Part shown: piece after piece, positions 61,601-64,000 of the stretch
Position numbering within the stretch: the stretch's first letter is position 1
Layout: the number at the start of each line of letters is the position of its first letter
DNA from: Asterochloris sp. CNOR1
Lineage: Eukaryota > Chlorophyta > Trebouxiophyceae > Trebouxiales > Trebouxiaceae
DNA: 64,000 nucleotides
Assembly: GCA_963969365.1 (NCBI GenBank)
Contig: OZ017756.1
Span: 2,108,001-2,172,000, forward strand
Direction: 5' to 3'
Notes under the pieces: model-generated
Databases searched by the model: none
What the model was told of the DNA's origin: nothing
Seen by the model: only the letters and a program-made list of their open reading frames with translations
Position numbers and translations under genes: made by a program

Positions 61601-64000
61601 AGCGCCCAGGCCTTGCTTGGCCAGCTTGTAATGGCCCGGCAGTGCTATCACCTTATGGGGCTCTGGGTGCATGGGCATGTCTTGTAGTTGTCGCTTCCCA
61701 CACATGACAGCTTCTTCTGCAGCTACTGTGGGAGCCTTGGTGCTTGAGACCCCTCGTGTGATCAGAAAGGCAGCGCATGCATTCTGCACAGGGCCCAGAG
61801 GCTTCAGAGCTCACTGGCACCGTTGTCGAGCATTTGACTCTTCTACCACTCGGCACAGCCTCACATCGTCTCTGCTTATGACAGTGGCAGCCCTGTCATA
61901 TACCACACAGCATCATTGCCTGCGGAAGTGGGGAGTAGCCTGGCTGCAGCATCCCCTGGTAGGTAGTTCAGCATGCACCTAACCCCAGGCCTCGACTCGG
62001 ACTCAACATCCAGTGGCAAGTGTGATCACTTCGTTCACTGCCTCCTCCTGCTGCAGAGGATGAGCCTGCCTGCGGTGCCTCTCTGGGGAATATTGCAGCA
62101 TTTACCCGGGCCGTGCAGTCCTGGTGACTTGGTCTCAGTGTTGTTTGCTGCAGGATGCTGCCCTGCCTACAGCAGCTCCCTGTGGCACCTTGCAAGTCTC
62201 CAACTCAGCTCTACAATTAGTCTGCTCACCTCCCCCCTGCTGTCATGAGCTACAGAGGATGAGAGTGCTGCCGCAACTCTCTGGAGGATTCTCAAACCTC
62301 TACCCTGGCCAAACCTTCATGTTGGTTCCACAGACCTCCAAGACTCATTGTGCTGCTGCAGCAGATGAGGCTGCCTACGATGCCCCTCCGGAAGACACAT
62401 CTGTCTCCACGCTGGCCCAGCAGATGTCCCAGCTCATCAGGCAGGTGCAGCCCGCGGGGGAGGAGGAACGCACAGCCATGGCCGCCCTCGCCCAGGGCAT
62501 TGCAGAGCAGGACGACATGGCGGTGCGCAGCCTGGCTGAGCTGATCGCAGAGCAGGAGCGGGCTGCCGCTGCCAGCCTCGCGCAGGGCATCGCGGAGCAC
62601 GTGTGCGGGCCACGGGCCCGGGGAGACCCTGCCATGGAAGAGACCCTGGGAGTGGTGAGCTGCTGGGGTGAACTGGACCTCTGATGCCAGGACCTGATCC
62701 CTGATGCCAGGGCTTGATTCCTGATGCCGGGGTTGCAGTCTGGCGCTGCACATCTCATCTGGGTTCTGACGTCTGACCTTCTGCCTATGAGGCATGGCTG
62801 GCGGCCCTGGGTGTGGGCAAGCTACCAGGGCTTGTGGTGCCTCCAAGTACTGGTGTTGGTGGTGCAACTCAAGGGAGACCCAGCCAGAGAGCCAATCCTC
62901 TAGAGTGGTAGGCACAGTTGGTACAGCATACATGGAGGAGCAAGGTGCTTTACTGCTCGCGGTGAAGCAGGTGCTTTGAGGTGGCAGCACTAGGCATTAG
63001 AGAAGCTTTGCAGGGGGCCGCTGAAGGCATGAGAGAAGTACCGTGCGTGGCCTGGTCGCACATTCGTGTGTGCCGTCCATGGGCTGTGACTGAAAAGGGA
63101 CCCGGTCAAGGATCTTCCCCTGGAGCGGGCGCCCTGACCCGGACAATAGCTAAAGGCCTGCGCTGCTCAAGATGCACTGCCACACTGCTGCAGGTGGAGG
63201 CCTTGTGCCTACAAGCGCTGCCAGCGCTGCACATGCCCCAGCACTTTCAGCTCTTCCTCCTGCTGGGTTGGTCAAAATCTTAGTGCCCCTGCTGCAGGTG
63301 GAGGCCATAGTCAATGCCTGCGAGCGGCGCCAGCGCCGCCGACGCCCCAGCAGCTCCAGCTCGGGCTCCGCTCGCGCAGACAGGATTGTGGAGCTGCTGG
63401 CTGGCCAGGGGGAGGGCCTGGCTGCAGCAGCTGAGGGGCAGGGCAGGCGTACCCCCTCCCCACAGCTGGCACGGGCCATCCAGCTGGCCAATGCAGAGGC
63501 GCAGGCCCTGCTGGAGAGGCAGGAGGAGAATCGGCGCAACAGGCGGCGCACCAAGTGAGTTTTGATAAGCTTCAGCATCTCATGCTTACCCAGGCTTGCA
63601 AGCCGGGCAAGCCTGCCAGACACAAGGCAACACACTGCGTGTCTGGCTGCCTTGTTGACCCACAGTGAGGCAGCGGGGAGCCCCATTGTCTGCCATGCAC
63701 AATCACAGAAGCATTTGCATGCCGCTGAGGGGTTCTGCTGGGCGCCCGAGAACAGACTGCCTGCTCCTCTAGCCGCCAGCGAGCTACTCTATCACTTTTA
63801 CAAGGGCCTGGCAGCTTAGTGGGGGTGCCTGCCACCATGCAAAGCTTGCCATCTGGGCTGTTGAGCCAGTGGCAGGATGTCTAGGCCGCCTGCATGTGCC
63901 TGCCAGGCGCGCACCGGCTTACTGAGACAGGCCAAGCGGCCCCTGCCTCTGCAGGCAGCCTCAGGCAGACGCGCTGCAGTTCAGCCCCCAGGTGCAGCAG
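55608..64000 (+). CDS. Large Ser/Ala-rich, partly coiled-coil protein of unknown function, runs off right edge
   Basis: The start is unresolved (candidate exons from about 55.6 kb, one frame reading TELPAFVTPENLSPQDLFQR). Supported exons include 56217-56414 (TNPGAQIIQFMRAQIEQHHA), 57.18-57.45 kb (Arg/Lys-rich, then a Cys cluster CFACGVMPGICGCRLCKVL), 57607-57807 (Ser-rich, ALADLISSSSSESEHGRRSS), 58253-58518, 58703-59362 (long Ala/Gly/Ser-rich tail-like exon), 60154-60345, 61083-61184 (EDPFAGWDAWWQDVDLCLY), about 61.25-61.54, about 62.34-62.66 (heptad-like LAQGIAEQ repeats), 63298-63555 (RQEENRRNRRRTK) and 63959 to the edge. Phases from 57807 through 61184 link cleanly, so at least these form one gene. 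No domain is recognised. It could be two genes. The composition is typical of a scaffold or nuclear regulatory protein, but that is only inference. Confidence 0.55.
57880..58052 (+). repeat. Array of seven donor-like sites in one intron
   Basis: Seven cag/ctg followed by gtgagc, gtaagc or gtgaca sites have their GT at 57883, 57908, 57933, 57965, 57990, 58022 and 58047. Spacing is 25, 25, 32, 25, 32, 25 bp, each followed by cattc/catcc-like sequence. The array lies between the donor of the exon ending near 57807 and the next exon at 58253. Confidence 0.85.
58985..59300 (+). repeat. Degenerate coding repeat of about 24-27 residues
   Basis: Within exon 58703-59362, blocks such as AVGELPAKHDSWAAASGDAG and AVKGLPAEHGSQAGAPGADN alternate with SDGMHS, SEGLHP and SDGTRS spacers. 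This indicates internal tandem duplication. Confidence 0.6.
59643..60200 (+). repeat. Tandem copies of a 3' splice junction, period about 190-275 bp
   Basis: gtgcaggcttcctggc (about 59688), gtgcaggattccaggccgac (about 59870) and gtgcaggcttcaggccggca (60148) are related; upstream flanks such as actgagctcatt at 59827 and gctgagctcatt at 60103 match too. Only the third opens an exon (60154-60345). Confidence 0.75.

Noticed and set aside
1-64000. LTR retroelements, Polintons, endogenous viruses, LINEs
   Set aside because: No reverse transcriptase, integrase, capsid or terminal-repeat pair was recognised anywhere; the repeats seen are local tandem copies or the single small hairpin.
1-64000. tRNA, rRNA, snRNA genes
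   Set aside because: None recognised by eye; a covariance-model scan (tRNAscan-SE or Rfam) would be decisive.

Overview
The window looks like nuclear DNA of a unicellular green alga, probably a chlorophyte and possibly a trebouxiophyte. Genes are split into many short exons by introns of roughly 60-700 nt that end in tgcag. Several products look plastid-targeted (a twin-arginine lumenal FKBP, a DnaJ-type zinc-finger protein of HCF222 type). The ANTH protein, COG1 and MOV10/SDE3 helicase resemble plant or general eukaryotic orthologues. I saw no bacterial operon, CRISPR, rRNA, tRNA or reverse transcriptase. All family assignments were made by eye from motifs.

Layout from left to right: COG1 (minus, 1-7250, its 3' end cut by the window edge); a GNAT acetyltransferase (plus, 7402-9163); condensin-II subunit CAP-D3 (minus, 9273-21330); about 1.6 kb with little recognisable; a small, possibly organelle-targeted protein (minus, 22982-24149) divergent from a lumenal FKBP (plus, 24231-25568); an SDE3/MOV10-type RNA helicase (minus, 25752 to about 37200); further minus-strand exons up to 40442 that are a separate gene or its N-terminal extension; an alanine-rich coiled-coil/LEA-like protein with a dehydrin-like N-terminal segment (plus, 40751-47529); a plastid DnaJ-type zinc-finger protein (minus, 48032 to about 48850); an AP180/CALM-type clathrin adaptor (plus, 49203-55507); and a large unrecognised Ser/Ala-rich gene running off the right edge (plus, about 55.6-64 kb).

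The genes are unrelated housekeeping functions: Golgi tethering, chromosome condensation, thylakoid folding and assembly, RNA silencing, desiccation or coiled-coil structure, and endocytosis. They alternate between divergent pairs with short shared upstream regions (81-308 bp) and convergent pairs with short gaps (109-183 bp).

The most unusual signal is at the DNA level. In nearly every gene, exon/intron junctions (a splice site plus 20-60 nt of adjoining exon) are tandemly repeated as decayed copies inside the neighbouring intron. I found at least ten independent cases, including one array of seven consecutive donor-like sites. Other notable items are GC-AG introns with strong donors, a 43-bp near-perfect hairpin inside an intron, a coding Thr/Gly minisatellite, and a non-canonical FKBP active site.
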